Origin: Schizochytrium sp. CCTCC M209059
Taxonomy: Eukaryota > Sar > Bigyra > Thraustochytrida > Thraustochytriidae
DNA length: 29,357 bases
Direction of reading: 5' to 3'
Assembly: GCA_000818945.1 (NCBI GenBank)
Contig: KN805449.1
Location: 103,182 to 132,538 of the forward strand
Shown here: in pieces, positions 19,359 to 28,756 of the stretch
How positions within the stretch are numbered: the first letter of the stretch is position 1
Layout: every line of letters begins with the position of its first letter
Notes under the pieces: model-generated
The model's input: only the letters and a program-made list of their open reading frames with translations
The model's database searches: none
What the model was told of the DNA's origin: nothing
Translations under genes and position numbers: made by a program

Positions 19359-20228
19359 ATGGCGACGTGGGGCTACGAGGGGGAGCTCGGCGCGGCGAAC
19401 TGGGGCAAGCTGTGCCCCGAGTACGCGATCGCAGACGAGGGCAAGGCGCAGTCGCCGATCGACCTCCCGGGAGAGGCCAAGGAGACTACCGCGGAGAGCG
19501 CCTCGAGCGACCCCACCGCGGAGCAGGCGGAAAAGGCGGAGCCCGCCAAGCTCGAGCTCAAGTCCGGCAAGGCTTCCATCATCAACAATGGGCTCACCGT
19601 GATGGTGAACGCCAAGGGCGCCAGTGAGTTCAAGGTCCAGGGCCGCGTGTACGAGCTCGCGCAGTTCCACTTCCACTCGCCCGCCGAACACACTTTCGGT
19701 GGCCAGCGCCATGACCTCGAGCTTCATCTCGTTCACTTCGCCAAGGATGGCCAGGGCCCGGGCCCTGCCGCCGCCGTCGTCGGTATCCACTACAAGCTCG
19801 GCGAGACCGCGGACCCCTTCCTCGAGCGCGTCTTCGAGCACGTGCCCTCCCTCACCAAGGACGAGGAGACACCGCTCGCCGAACCCATTGCCTTTGATGA
19901 CATCGACATTGCCGGCGAGTTCTTCGAGTACGATGGATCGCTTACCACGCCTCCTTGCTCCGAGGGCATTCACTGGTGCGTCATGAAGAAGGTCCTCACG
20001 CTCTCCAAGGAGCAGCTCGAGGTCTTTAGGACTGCTATCCCCGTCGACAACTATCGCCCCGTGCAGCCTCTTAACGGCCGCTCCATTGCTGTCATCCAGT
20101 GCTCTTGCACCTCTCATTCCGCGGCATCCGAGGCGCCGGTCAAGGCCAGCCCCTCGGGAGCTTCCATGGCATCGAAGGCGACGGCTTCTGTCCCGCACGT
20201 CAACTCGCCATCCACCATCTCGGCCTAA
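19359..20228 (+). CDS. Alpha-type carbonic anhydrase
   Basis: This 289-residue enzyme would interconvert CO2 and bicarbonate with a zinc ion. The alpha-class signature is complete for the metal: QFHFHSPAEHT gives His104 and His106, ELHLVH gives His123, and SLTTPPCSEG gives the Thr199-equivalent Thr196 and its Glu partner (Glu110). QSPIDL and NYRPVQPLNGR are also typical. Cys19 and Cys200 match the disulfide pair of secreted alpha-class enzymes, yet the N-terminus (MATWGYEGEL) is not a signal peptide. An in-frame TAG lies at 19113-19115 with no ATG between it and 19359, so secretion would need an unseen upstream exon. The residue at the His64 proton-shuttle position is Leu79 (NNGL instead of NNGH). 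An acidic Ala/Glu insertion lies at about 38-64 and a Ser/Ala-rich 40-residue tail without membrane anchor ends the protein. Confidence 0.95.
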   Translation: MATWGYEGELGAANWGKLCPEYAIADEGKAQSPIDLPGEAKETTAESASSDPTAEQAEKAEPAKLELKSGKASIINNGLTVMVNAKGASEFKVQGRVYELAQFHFHSPAEHTFGGQRHDLELHLVHFAKDGQGPGPAAAVVGIHYKLGETADPFLERVFEHVPSLTKDEETPLAEPIAFDDIDIAGEFFEYDGSLTTPPCSEGIHWCVMKKVLTLSKEQLEVFRTAIPVDNYRPVQPLNGRSIAVIQCSCTSHSAASEAPVKASPSGASMASKATASVPHVNSPSTISA

Positions 20229-20950
20229 GATGTGCGTTGTCGTTGTATTGAGATCGAGTCTCTGAACTCGATTCTTTCAGCAAACACATCTAGGGAAGTA
20301 TCATTCCATGCGCCCATGCCACTCTTTTTGGGGGCGTTGCTGTTTTGAGCCTTTTTTTCATCTGCTCGCTCGCTCGCTTTCTTCTCTTCTCTTTTCTTTC
20401 TTTCCTTCTATTGTCTTTCATATAGATAGTATGACCTACCGATCGATTGATCGATCGCTCGCTCGCTCGCAGCTGGCCTTTTCTCTCATTGACGTTAAAA
20501 CCACAATGAGGCAGCCTCGCGCCCCCTGACTAAAATTCTTTCTCCTTACCAGACTACATTTACACACAACAGTATATTCTTTTCTCTCATGATTCATACT
20601 CAATCGGTCTCTAATCAGCCCACACGCACGTGTCGCAGCGCTGTCTGCCTAGTTCATTTCTGGCACACTATGTTGATTCTTGGTCGAACCGCATAGATTT
20701 GAATTGATCAATTCTCCGGTTCACCCAGGTCGTGCGGAAGTGACGCTAATGCCCCGGGCGAGAGATTCTGCTACTAGACTTGGCCAAACATCTTCGCATT
20801 TATCATATCACTGCCACTGTGACGAGTCCTGGCGGAAACGCATAGATCAACCGTTCCGGAAAAAAAAAAGAAAAAGAAAAAGTCCCAGAAGACGAAGAAG
20901 AAGAAGAAGAAGAAGAGAAACTTGCTTTATTCAACCCAATCCAATCATTT
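20229..20950. other. Intergenic region between convergent genes
   Basis: This holds the 3' ends of the carbonic anhydrase and giant-protein genes. It contains pyrimidine-rich DNA, CGCT/GATC short repeats near 20366-20470, a purine tract at 20859-20882 and a GAA repeat at about 20894-20917. No gene or RNA is recognised; the small ORFs have simple-repeat composition. Confidence 0.55.
20926..20931 (-). terminator. Possible AATAAA polyadenylation signal
   Basis: The plus-strand TTTATT reads AATAAA on the minus strand, about 20 bases after the stop codon of the giant-protein gene. Position and motif fit a poly(A) signal, but the hexamer is common and signal use in this lineage is unknown to me. 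Confidence 0.35.
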
Positions 20951-23900
20951 TCACTCCAAGGAGGCCATGAGACCGAGCCAAATCTCAAGCGTGATCTCAA
21001 GACTTTGCTTCTCGACGTCCTTTTGCAAGAGTTCTGCCAGCGCCGTCTGCAGCTCTGCAAAAGTTTGAATGCCCACCTTGTGATTGCGCAAGACAAAGAA
21101 GAGGTCCCAATCTGAAAGAACCGAATCCGTTTGACCCGATTCCATCGCACTGACCAAGTCAACAAATGCGTGCCTTGCTGTCTTACCCTGGTCCTGCTGC
21201 AGAAGAGAGGCGTTGATGCGTCGCAGCACAGCGCGAAGACGCGCTGCGCTCAATCGGGACTCAAACGACCCTCGGGCAAGATACATCTCACTGCGCTCGA
21301 TGAAGACTTCATACACTACCACCTCATCCTCTTGCGCCATGGCGTCCACAAGAGAGACTGCTCCTACACTCACCGTCGGAACACCCACAGTTTCGAGCGC
21401 CCGGTTCAGCATGCGGAGCGAAAGACTTCCGTCGAGATCCCCATCGACTTCGCGAAACGTCTCGTACAGATTGATCTTCTTTTGCGACGCAACTTCGATC
21501 ATTCTCCAGAGCGCGTGGCGTGATTCGTCAAGAGGCGCAGAATCCATGGCTTCGACAAGCAAGTCGAAACGCAAGGCTCTCTTTTTCGACTCAACATGCT
21601 CACTATCTGCAGAGAACGACTCGACCAATGCCTGCGCCAGACGTCGCAGCTTAGGTCGTGGCTCCTTGGCAAAAACCTTTTCCAGTCTGCTAAGCAGTGA
21701 ACTTTCGTCACATGACTCTGCTTCCATGGAAAGCCCACAGTGTGGGAATTCAGCGTCGATGAAATGGAGGACTCCAACGTATGTTCCGCTTCCGCGAAGC
21801 ATGCGTCCCAATACTTGGCACGCAAACTCCTTCTTGGCAGACGCTTCTGCGGCAATGTCTCCTTTGGCGTCAAGAAGTGACACCTCAAGGACTAGCATCT
21901 CGTAGTCAATGTCTGCCTGACTGGAACCGTGAGGTGCGTTTTTAAAGCCGAATCTGCGCTGCAAAAAGTCCGCATCGGGCCCTTCGCATCGTATCGGGAC
22001 ACCGAGTTTGCCAAGCTCCCAAGAGAGCTCGTGCATCGACACCGTTCCCGTACTTGTTGCGTCGTGTGTGAGGCAAATGTCATACGGTGGTCGCCCTGAC
22101 TGCGCGTGATATTTTCGCAGGCCACGTCGAAGTCGCTCAAGTCCAAGCGTTGTAAAGTGTACCTTTTCAAGACGAAGGTCGGTCAGAAGATCCATCAGAA
22201 CAGATTCATAGGCGATTGGAAGCCGATCGTACCGCACTTCAGTCGCGCTTTCTTCCTTGCAATCTTGCAAGAGTGCAATTTTCAAAAGTTTCTCATCCTG
22301 TCTCGATTTGCTCTTAAGCGCCGTGCAAAAGCTGTCCAGGGAAACTTCCCCCTCGCAAGCTTTGTCTTGCTCATGTAACGCAGAGAGAAAAGCTTTGAGT
22401 CCCCCAAGTTTGGAAATCCCACGCCAAAGCCGCGCGCCGTGCACTGCACGTTGAGCAGACTTGCGCGCTGCCTCCTGGGACGAGGTCTCCGGGAAACGGC
22501 TACAAAGCACAAGCGCAACATCAAAGAGCATATCAGGATGGACCTGTTCCGCAGGCACATGGAGCATTTCTTTCGACGCATCGTTCGCTGCACTCGTGGA
22601 TGTCCATTCCTCCGATTCCTTCATATACTTGCCACTTGATGCGCAGAGCTCAGCCCAAAATGAAGATGTAAACCCTGATTCTTTCAAAATGCTCTGGGCA
22701 TCCTGATAAGAAACCACGTCATCCTCGCCGGGCAAGAGTTTATCAAAGAGCGCGTTCCGCTGAGCCAACTCGCAGCGCGCAAACCAGCGACCGAGACGCA
22801 CAAACTCGGCTTCAATGGCTCTCTCTCGGGCAAGGTGTAACGTGCTCACCATCCAAAGAGTGAATGGCCCCGGATTACGCCCATAGTCTGCGGCAAGACG
22901 CCGAGCTTGGTCAATATGATCCCTCGTCGCCCCCTCACCGCGCGCTCCGGCGCAAAGTGCTGTGAACATGGCCTCTTGGTCCACAATTCCAGAGGCGTCG
23001 ACATCGGCAGCCATGAGCTGCAAAAGAACTGTCTCTGTGTCGACGCTTGCGCGGGTCTGCGCCGCTTCGACAATCGCTTTGCAATTTATGAGGCCCTCGC
23101 CGCCACCGCTCGCAGCTTGGAGTTCCTCCAAATCCGCATCTTTGAGGCGAATTCCAATTGATGCTTGCACAGCTTCAGCAAAAGACGCAACATCAAGGAG
23201 CACACTTGACGCATCGTCTGTTTTCTGTCCATTATCCGCTTTTCGAATGCAGTCAAGAAACGCGGTTGCTCGTGGTTGAAGACGTGCAATGAGACCTGTC
23301 CAAAAGCTTCGGCCAAGCAAACGAATAAGCGGCACATCAAGGATATCCACGTTTGGACGAGAACCTAGAACAAGGTGCAGTTCATCCTCGTCGAGATCCT
23401 CATCTAGCTCACGTAGCACTTGATGTCGAGGGGATCCTTCCGGCTCGAGAGCCACGAGAAGATCCATCTCCTCAAGATAGGCTCGACGCCAGAGTCTTTG
23501 TACTAGTGCCCTTCGATATGCTTCGCTCTCATTCGTCCATCGGAACACAAGACGTTCGTGCCGAAGCACCGTTTCCCCATTCTGCGCGCGAGCCAGATTT
23601 CCGTGTGTCGTTTGCAGCTCGGCCAGAACTTCAGGGAGCTCCGACACGAGCTCAGGGTGATTCAGGTCGTTGACGACAAAGGTCTCAAAGTTCGATCCTG
23701 TGATCCAGCCTTCGTAGCGCCTGTCATGCATGGCCAAATAGGTCAAACAAGAAGCTGCTCCAATGCGGCATACAGCTCGTTTCAGCTTGCTCAAGCAGCG
23801 ATCGGCCGTGATACTTGACGCGCGTAAGGGATACGTCAATGTTTTGCCCTGTGGGGAACTTGGCAGGAATTGCGCACTCACGCGATTTGCCCACTGTGCC

Positions 23901-26900
23901 GCCAGCTCGTCATCAATTTCGTCATCGGAGTCGTTCCTTTTGCGCTGCGTTTCTGCCACAGTCATTTCTTCTGTCCAGTCCCGCTGGCGATTCGACGAAG
24001 TTTTCTTGGTGATTTTGTTATCGGCCTCACCATCGCTGGAACCATCCCACCTGGGACTTTGCGACGACGACGAAGATGATGAGCACGGAGATGACGACGA
24101 CGACGATGATGATGAGCACGGAGAGGAAGACATGGACGACGATGAAAAGGTGAAGGAAGAAGAAGAAGAGGAAGAAGAGATGGAGGAGGAGGCTGACTTT
24201 GATACGCTGTCTTTTGCGATTCGGACCGTGGCAGTGTCGAGAGCCGATGGCAATCGTTTGGCCTCAATTTGACTATTGTGAATGCTCATCTTGCTTGCCT
24301 GTCCGCCCATCAACTCGCCAAGGTGATACGCTGCCTGTGTACGAAGCTGAGAAACCTGTGCATCCTCCTGCCCTCTTCCATGCTTTAGCGCCTCTTTGAG
24401 GGTCGCCTGCATGTCACGCTGCGTCTGCTCGAGCTTTGCGATTTGTTCCATCTTGTAATCGTCACGGTAAAGTCTACGAGTATGCGTCGCGCTTTGACGA
24501 GATGCTTTCGGCACTTTAGGCGAAGCCACTTTCAGGGGCTCATTTCGCGCAGCAACACATGTTGGCAAATTCTTTCGCTGAGACGAGCCAGGCTTGATTT
24601 GTTTCTTGCTGGACTTCTTGCCAGGTAAAGTACTCTTGCGACGAGGTTTCCGAACCAATTTGCGACGCGTTGCAGTCTTGCTCAAGGATGGTTTGCTTGG
24701 CTCAATTTGGAATGGGGCTGATAGCGTGAACATGTGTGTTCCGGGACCTTCAGTGCGCGAGTCGATTCCGTTCGACAGCGGGACTGAGACAAGCTCAAAT
24801 TCACTGTCGGGACTCTTTAATGTGCCCAGTTGGACCAGAAAGCAAAAACGATAAAGTCTTGCGACGCCTGAAGTGGCATCGTTGTCGCTGGCTTGAGAAT
24901 CAAGGCCCGCCTTTGTCTTGGAAGCCAGGACTGATGTGAAAGCTGCAGTGTTAAAAGCCAAATCTAAACGAGCGCACTCATCTGTGCAGCCACGCTCAAC
25001 GCTGGTAGTGCCAAGATAGCGCCAGCCCCGGAGCTGACCTGTCCGCGTTTGCACGAGATCGTGCAGGGGGTCCCAGCGGCGGAGACGGTCGCCAACCGTG
25101 TCGATGGTGTGCTTGCGAATGACGGCTGTGAGCGACGCCGCGCCCGCATCTGAAAAGGATTTGGTCTCGTCTCCAGCAGCGCCGCGCACACCTGGCGTGT
25201 ACTCGAGGAGTCGAAACCAGATACGAGCTGCAGGAAGCAAGTGACGCCGCTCCAGTTTGCGCGAAGCAAAGTCTACGGCTTGCATAAGCCCTGGACCAGG
25301 CCGAAGAATAAGCGTATGCACACGATGAAGAGCGAGGCAAAGCTTACCCTCTGGGCCACCACCAGCCTCCCACAAGGACTCATGCTGGTTCAGCACGCGA
25401 ACCTGCAGATAATCGGAGGATCCAAGGAGCACCTGTGGTGGGATGAGAAGCAATTTTCGTGAGGCGTCAAAGACGTCAACTTCGTGAGGTGAAAGTCCCA
25501 ACTCGTATCGCATTTCATCGCGCGTAAGATCGACAAAGCCGCGCCCGTCGAGCGCGTAAGCCTCCATGCGTGACAAGATGGCAGGGGCAAAGCGCAGCAG
25601 CTTGCCGAGCCTACTAATGTCACTGACACTCCAGCGTTTGATGGGTTTGCGAGCACGAAGACCGAATGCTCGACTTGCCCACCATGCGCCTTCAGGATCG
25701 TCGAGTCTCGTCGTTGCATGCCTTGCAGCAATGGTTTCCCCCATGACGGCCTTGTCAGTGCCAGAGATTTCATTGCGGAGATCTTGATTCGTTCGTGAGA
25801 CGACGTGTTTTGCGAGAAGGCTTATCTGGTACTGGAGGCGTTGGCGCACAATGGAATCGAGAACTCCCAAGTTGCAGAGTTCTTGTTCGAGACAGAAGCT
25901 GCCCTGCATCTCGCGCTCCAAAAGGTACTTGCCCGTGACGCGACCACGCGACACAGATGCAGCAGGCTTGTCACGGCGCTCGCCAGCTCCGCACGCGCGA
26001 AAGAGCATCGCAATATGGTCCGCGGTCCACTGATTAAAAGGAATTGCCACAAGTGGCCGCCATTGCTGCAATGAGGAATCTATCTCAAACCCGGCGGCAG
26101 CCTTTTCAATGTCACCTCGCTCATGTTGTTCAAAGGCAGTCTCGATGCTCTCTACACGGACGAGATCAAGGAGAGCACGATGCAGCTGGCGCACCGCCAG
26201 GGAGCCTGACTCGAGGTGTAAGAGCGATGCCAGCGAGCCAAGATCAAGCAAAGGGAGTACTATTTCTGAATCGTCACGTAACGCGCCAAGACCTTTTGCT
26301 ACGGTGTCCCACATGCCTGCGTCGGCGACAAGCTGCCAGAGCTGGTGTCTTGAGAGACGCAAACATCCATTGAGGCCTCGCTGAATCGCTTCGATGCGAT
26401 CCTGCTCAAACAAAGAATCTGCGACGCGGCCAGGGTTGTCCTCAAGTGCGATCTCATAGCGCTCAAGATCGTCTCTGTCTGGACTTGCTTTGAATGGTTT
26501 CTGCTGTTTCTGGACACTCGGAGAATTTGTTTCAGGGCCTTGGTGAGACCACGCGGGTGAAGTCTTGGGCGGCAAGGGTGACTTTGCATTTTGATCTTGA
26601 GACTTTGAAGCTGGTGAATGCAGCATAGCTGGACTTGATGGCTTGTCCGTGTGAAGGAGTATCGTGGAAAAGTCAGAGGAGGAGGAAGACGACGACGACG
26701 ACGATGACGGCGACGACGAAGATGATGATACAGACGATGGGGAGGAGGACGACGAGCTTGAAGATGGACTCGAGGAGTCCTGCACATCAACTGCGAGGTG
26801 CGAGTGCGTCTCAATCTGCGAAAGAGATGGGGTTTGCCAGTCTGCTACGTGGTTGTGCAAAAGCTGCCGCAGACCGAGTTGTACTTGCGCAGTCAAACTC

Positions 26901-28756
26901 GGATCTACTGATGTGGAATCTTGTTGGAAACCCTCACGAAAGTCATGTTCAGGTTTTTCACGTGATGCCCAAGCTAGGTCAGGTTCGTGAACATCTTGGT
27001 TGTGATTGGCTTGCGGCGGTGCAAGAAGTTCGTTCAAGCCTTGTTGAGCTTGTTGCACCAGGGAAAGGTTTTCGCTTCGGTTTTTTGAACGTGGACTTGT
27101 ATCCTTTGCTTTCTTACCACGCGCGCTCAGAATGGCAGGACTCTCAAGTAAAGGAGTCGAGTGTGGAGACCATGGTTCGCTGACTGGACTACTTGGACTC
27201 GCGGTAGCGTTGAGGTGCCTCTGAGGACTTGTTTGGTGACGCCTTGACTGCCGTGGCTCAATGTTTTTCTGCTGCTGTATCTCGTGGTGCGCTTGTCTCG
27301 ATGCACGTGGTCTTTCCCGCTGTCTTGTTTCTCGACTGGGAGATCTCGAATTGCGAGAAGCAGGAGATTCGCCTCTCCAAGGCCTTATATGCGGACTACG
27401 TCCACGCTGACGCTGCGCTTGGCCCTCGTTGTGCTCGGACTCTGAGTGAGAAGGAGAGGCAATTTCAATCTGCGCAAAATCTGCCGGAGTTGACCTTTTG
27501 TGTTTTGTCGGAGACGACATTCTTCGAGGACTAGGTGGGGCGTGAGAAACCTCTTGGTCAAGCGCAGGTTTTATCTTGGCAGAGAGTATTGCTGCGACAC
27601 TCTTGACACTTCCCACGGTTGTTTCGGTGTGCAGCTTGAGCTTTTCTTGACGATCAGGAGTTCGTGATAAACGCGCGAGAGACACTTCTGCGTGGCCTGC
27701 GACGGTGCCGTCAGAATCTCTTAAAATAAGGGCAAGGTGACCAAAGTTAGCGTCCAATTTTGAGACACGGCAGAAAGACGATTTGCCGATGATGATGGGT
27801 TGACCTGATACAAGGTTCAAAGAAGAGGTTTCCATCATGGTCCCGAGCTGATGAAGATCATTTGTACTCACGTCAGCATCGCGAATGACAGGAATGATGC
27901 CAAGGTCCAGGTGCGCCTTTTCGATAAAGACATCGATGTCCTGCAGACATTTGAGCTGCACTCGCACATTGGCTTCACCAAGCATGGAGACAGACGCCAG
28001 CGGTCTGGCCTCTGCATTTGCGGAGAACCAGATCCGGATAGAGGTAGAGAGCCCAAATATTGTGGCGGGATACTTGAGAAAAGGAAAGATCGAGAGACGC
28101 CAGACTTTGGACTGACGCGTCCTGTCATCGTCGATTTTTAGTTCCATCAAAGTGCTCTTGTCGATGGATGATTGCTTGGCGAAATCGGCAAGTGCTCGTG
28201 AAATAGAAATGTGGGTGTCAGTCCAGGTGCCTAGCGCGTCAGCCTCATCGTGATTGTCAGCGTCTTCTCGAGGGCTTGTCTCGATTATTCCAGCCGCGAA
28301 GGTGTCGAGAGGCTGTGTCGAGGCATCGGGAAGAGTGAGGGAGGCGTGCGATACCGTGAGTGAAGGTTGCAGTTCAATGTGAAAGGTGCCCGCGCGCAGT
28401 GCGTAGTCAACGACGCGTGCATATTTTGGCGGGGGAGATTGAGACCGCGATCCTTGGCGCTGTCTACGAGCTTCAAGCAGCTTGCGTGTGTCTCCTGCAG
28501 CCGCACGTTTTAGTTGCTCGGGATCAACGTCGCGGACGTCAATGCACTCTTCGGGGAAGACACCCCGTCTTCCCCGCGCATCGTATCCAATCCACCACTT
28601 GCCACGCTGGTTCACAAGATTTGCTCTTCTCACAATCCACACGGGCTGGCCAACTTCAAGGGCAAGCTCTTTATTTCTGTGGCTTCCGGCAAAACGTTTA
28701 ATGACACGCACGAGCGGCGCGCCGTGCGGCATATTTTCATGAACGAGAGTCTCCAT
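20951..28756 (-). CDS. Giant SH3-SAM-EF-hand-like protein (2601 aa), unknown function
   Basis: I do not recognise this protein as a whole. It is one uninterrupted frame from an ATG at 28756. Visible parts in order: an SH3 domain at about 15-75 (KWWIGYDARGRRGVFPEECI); a beta-rich, perhaps C2-like region at about 105-400; a disordered Arg/Ser/Pro region; a poly-Ser run near 660-692; a SAM-like helical domain at about 905-980 (begins FNQWTADHIAMLF); a clearer SAM domain at about 1037-1107 (RWSVSDISRL, DGRGFVDLTRDEM); a Lys/Arg-rich linker and short coiled coil near 1430; a second poly-Ser run near 1520-1566; then about 900 residues of helical, EF-hand-like repeats. Loops such as DVDASGIVDQEA (about 1918), HDATSTGTVSMHE (about 2231) and VDGDLDGSLSLRM (about 2436) are recognisable, but two lack the Glu at position 12, so calcium binding is doubtful. 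The domains suggest a cytoskeletal or membrane-associated scaffold (inference). It converges on the carbonic anhydrase gene. Confidence 0.85.
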   Translation of the reverse strand: METLVHENMPHGAPLVRVIKRFAGSHRNKELALEVGQPVWIVRRANLVNQRGKWWIGYDARGRRGVFPEECIDVRDVDPEQLKRAAAGDTRKLLEARRQRQGSRSQSPPPKYARVVDYALRAGTFHIELQPSLTVSHASLTLPDASTQPLDTFAAGIIETSPREDADNHDEADALGTWTDTHISISRALADFAKQSSIDKSTLMELKIDDDRTRQSKVWRLSIFPFLKYPATIFGLSTSIRIWFSANAEARPLASVSMLGEANVRVQLKCLQDIDVFIEKAHLDLGIIPVIRDADVSTNDLHQLGTMMETSSLNLVSGQPIIIGKSSFCRVSKLDANFGHLALILRDSDGTVAGHAEVSLARLSRTPDRQEKLKLHTETTVGSVKSVAAILSAKIKPALDQEVSHAPPSPRRMSSPTKHKRSTPADFAQIEIASPSHSESEHNEGQAQRQRGRSPHIRPWRGESPASRNSRSPSRETRQRERPRASRQAHHEIQQQKNIEPRQSRRHQTSPQRHLNATASPSSPVSEPWSPHSTPLLESPAILSARGKKAKDTSPRSKNRSENLSLVQQAQQGLNELLAPPQANHNQDVHEPDLAWASREKPEHDFREGFQQDSTSVDPSLTAQVQLGLRQLLHNHVADWQTPSLSQIETHSHLAVDVQDSSSPSSSSSSSSPSSVSSSSSSPSSSSSSSSSSSDFSTILLHTDKPSSPAMLHSPASKSQDQNAKSPLPPKTSPAWSHQGPETNSPSVQKQQKPFKASPDRDDLERYEIALEDNPGRVADSLFEQDRIEAIQRGLNGCLRLSRHQLWQLVADAGMWDTVAKGLGALRDDSEIVLPLLDLGSLASLLHLESGSLAVRQLHRALLDLVRVESIETAFEQHERGDIEKAAAGFEIDSSLQQWRPLVAIPFNQWTADHIAMLFRACGAGERRDKPAASVSRGRVTGKYLLEREMQGSFCLEQELCNLGVLDSIVRQRLQYQISLLAKHVVSRTNQDLRNEISGTDKAVMGETIAARHATTRLDDPEGAWWASRAFGLRARKPIKRWSVSDISRLGKLLRFAPAILSRMEAYALDGRGFVDLTRDEMRYELGLSPHEVDVFDASRKLLLIPPQVLLGSSDYLQVRVLNQHESLWEAGGGPEGKLCLALHRVHTLILRPGPGLMQAVDFASRKLERRHLLPAARIWFRLLEYTPGVRGAAGDETKSFSDAGAASLTAVIRKHTIDTVGDRLRRWDPLHDLVQTRTGQLRGWRYLGTTSVERGCTDECARLDLAFNTAAFTSVLASKTKAGLDSQASDNDATSGVARLYRFCFLVQLGTLKSPDSEFELVSVPLSNGIDSRTEGPGTHMFTLSAPFQIEPSKPSLSKTATRRKLVRKPRRKSTLPGKKSSKKQIKPGSSQRKNLPTCVAARNEPLKVASPKVPKASRQSATHTRRLYRDDYKMEQIAKLEQTQRDMQATLKEALKHGRGQEDAQVSQLRTQAAYHLGELMGGQASKMSIHNSQIEAKRLPSALDTATVRIAKDSVSKSASSSISSSSSSSSFTFSSSSMSSSPCSSSSSSSSSPCSSSSSSSQSPRWDGSSDGEADNKITKKTSSNRQRDWTEEMTVAETQRKRNDSDDEIDDELAAQWANRVSAQFLPSSPQGKTLTYPLRASSITADRCLSKLKRAVCRIGAASCLTYLAMHDRRYEGWITGSNFETFVVNDLNHPELVSELPEVLAELQTTHGNLARAQNGETVLRHERLVFRWTNESEAYRRALVQRLWRRAYLEEMDLLVALEPEGSPRHQVLRELDEDLDEDELHLVLGSRPNVDILDVPLIRLLGRSFWTGLIARLQPRATAFLDCIRKADNGQKTDDASSVLLDVASFAEAVQASIGIRLKDADLEELQAASGGGEGLINCKAIVEAAQTRASVDTETVLLQLMAADVDASGIVDQEAMFTALCAGARGEGATRDHIDQARRLAADYGRNPGPFTLWMVSTLHLARERAIEAEFVRLGRWFARCELAQRNALFDKLLPGEDDVVSYQDAQSILKESGFTSSFWAELCASSGKYMKESEEWTSTSAANDASKEMLHVPAEQVHPDMLFDVALVLCSRFPETSSQEAARKSAQRAVHGARLWRGISKLGGLKAFLSALHEQDKACEGEVSLDSFCTALKSKSRQDEKLLKIALLQDCKEESATEVRYDRLPIAYESVLMDLLTDLRLEKVHFTTLGLERLRRGLRKYHAQSGRPPYDICLTHDATSTGTVSMHELSWELGKLGVPIRCEGPDADFLQRRFGFKNAPHGSSQADIDYEMLVLEVSLLDAKGDIAAEASAKKEFACQVLGRMLRGSGTYVGVLHFIDAEFPHCGLSMEAESCDESSLLSRLEKVFAKEPRPKLRRLAQALVESFSADSEHVESKKRALRFDLLVEAMDSAPLDESRHALWRMIEVASQKKINLYETFREVDGDLDGSLSLRMLNRALETVGVPTVSVGAVSLVDAMAQEDEVVVYEVFIERSEMYLARGSFESRLSAARLRAVLRRINASLLQQDQGKTARHAFVDLVSAMESGQTDSVLSDWDLFFVLRNHKVGIQTFAELQTALAELLQKDVEKQSLEITLEIWLGLMASLE

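Noticed and set aside
18882..20198. Minus-strand frame of 438 residues opposite the carbonic anhydrase
   Set aside because: It is antisense to a gene with clear catalytic motifs; long antisense frames are expected in GC-rich coding DNA.
20680..20730. Possible tRNA-like TTCxAxxC boxes near 20690 and near 4470
   Set aside because: No matching acceptor, D or anticodon arms could be found around them.
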